This document shows positions 8,341 to 12,500 of a DNA stretch of 12,500 nt, in pieces. The notes under the pieces were generated by a model. The model had not been told where the DNA came from. It searched no databases and was given only the letters and a program-made list of their open reading frames with translations. Source of the DNA: Chromera velia (Eukaryota; Sar; Chromeraceae); NCBI GenBank assembly GCA_018398765.1, contig JAHBMJ010003670.1:1-12500 (forward strand). Direction: 5' to 3'. Each line of letters begins with the position of its first letter. Position 1 is the stretch's first letter. The position numbers were made by a program, and so were the translations under genes.

Positions 8341-9092
8341 ACTACTTATAGTTCTATAGCTCTATAGTAATTAGCTATTATATTTACAATTAAACAGTTA
8401 CAAACATTTATAAACCTTTTTTCGTTTTTAAATACTAGGGAAGTGTAGATGATTACAAAAAGGGCCAAGGAAGACAAAAACATGTCGAAGCATGCAGATC
8501 CTAGTCAGAAACACATTTGGCCGGTGTTTACTAATATGAGAAGCTAAAAAAGATATGTTGTACATGATGTGATATGATGATTGAGGGTTAAATCCTACGT
8601 ACATGGGTTGCCATTTGTCTCTGGTTTCGAAGACCCTAGGCTTAACCACAATTAAGTAAAAAAAAAGTAAAAACATTTATTGTAATTTATTAACTTGAGT
8701 CAACCCTAAAATTAACCGACAATTGCTTTGATGAATCGAAACCCTAGTCGAAACCATGCATTGTCAAGTTGTCATTCAAGTTTGCTACTCGGCTTAACTA
8801 GCTAGTTATCTAATGCAAACGACACCTTTTTCTAGCAGTTGTCTCAGCTTTTCTGTTGTTTTTGATCATTTTGTTTCTCTGCTTTTCAAGGCGAAAAGAC
8901 CGAATCGTCATCTTCAGGGACGGGCCTTTCGCTGTCGCGCTCACTCCCTCTGTCCCTCACCGTCATCTCCACTCCACCCCTTCCCATGAGGCCCCCTATC
9001 GGCCCCCCCCTGTCAGTGACAGACGACTGATGAGAACGATTCGAAAGTTCCAAAGAGATGCAGTCCCCCTGTGCTTCGCAACGCGACTCACT
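8341..9092 (-). other. 3' flank of the membrane-protein gene, probable 3' UTR
   Basis: Below the stop codon the sequence stays C-rich (on the plus strand) to about 8890 and then turns AT-rich, suggesting the transcription unit ends near there. Two AATAAA hexamers on the minus strand (8686-8691 and 8676-8681) are possible polyadenylation signals about 400 bp past the stop. AATAAA use in this organism is not known to me and the hexamers lie in AT-rich DNA. No other gene was seen in this stretch. Confidence 0.3.

Positions 9093-12500
<3,408 letters not shown>

Noticed and set aside
8630-8755. Scattered AACCCTA/ACCCTAG words resembling plant-type telomere repeats
   Set aside because: Single isolated occurrences with no tandem array.

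Overview
The window looks like a piece of a nuclear eukaryotic genome. It has one clear multi-exon gene with canonical GT-AG introns, a repeat-rich gene-poor stretch of about 8.5 kb, long simple-sequence arrays and at least one well-delimited transposon. No bacterial operon layout, ribosome-binding sites, tRNA or rRNA were seen. Tandem EGF modules plus a sushi module upstream of a membrane anchor occur in animals and in several protist lineages. The style (short introns, simple repeats, EGF-rich surface proteins) makes me lean towards a chromerid-like or other algal protist, but this is a low-confidence inference and an invertebrate animal is not excluded.

Right part (about 8.7-12.5 kb), minus strand: the 3' two-thirds or so of a gene for a single-pass membrane protein. 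Six exons can be joined into one open reading frame of 685 residues that runs in from beyond the right edge. In order it holds the end of an EGF-like repeat, three EGF-like modules each on its own exon, one sushi/CCP module on its own exon, and a large last exon with a juxtamembrane region, one transmembrane helix and an acidic cytoplasmic tail. All five introns are phase 1, so the modules are symmetrical 1-1 exons. Two neighbouring EGF modules have each lost one cysteine. The last two introns end in simple repeats (TCTG and TG) where a pyrimidine tract would be expected.

Left and middle part (1-8.7 kb): no gene that I can name. From left to right it holds: a pair of direct repeats (44-300 and 1917-2394) with TG...CA ends, possibly the LTRs of a short non-autonomous element; a GGAA/GAAA purine array of about 640 bp with a higher-order period near 84 bp; a possible minus-strand exon at the left flank of that array; two degenerate copies of a 99-bp unit; and a field of scattered AACTATCCACC-like motifs (about 4.9-5.5 kb). 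The clearest mobile element follows at 6185-8332. It is about 2.15 kb, with imperfect inverted ends beginning TA(A/G)G, inverted subterminal arrays of GTATCG/CGATAC, and an 8-bp target duplication TCTAGTTT on both sides. This fits a non-autonomous hAT-superfamily transposon. Inside it is a pair of hairpins with three-base loops whose stems differ completely in sequence.

The two halves show no functional connection. The membrane-protein gene appears to end near 8.7-8.9 kb, where the sequence turns AT-rich and repeat-laden.
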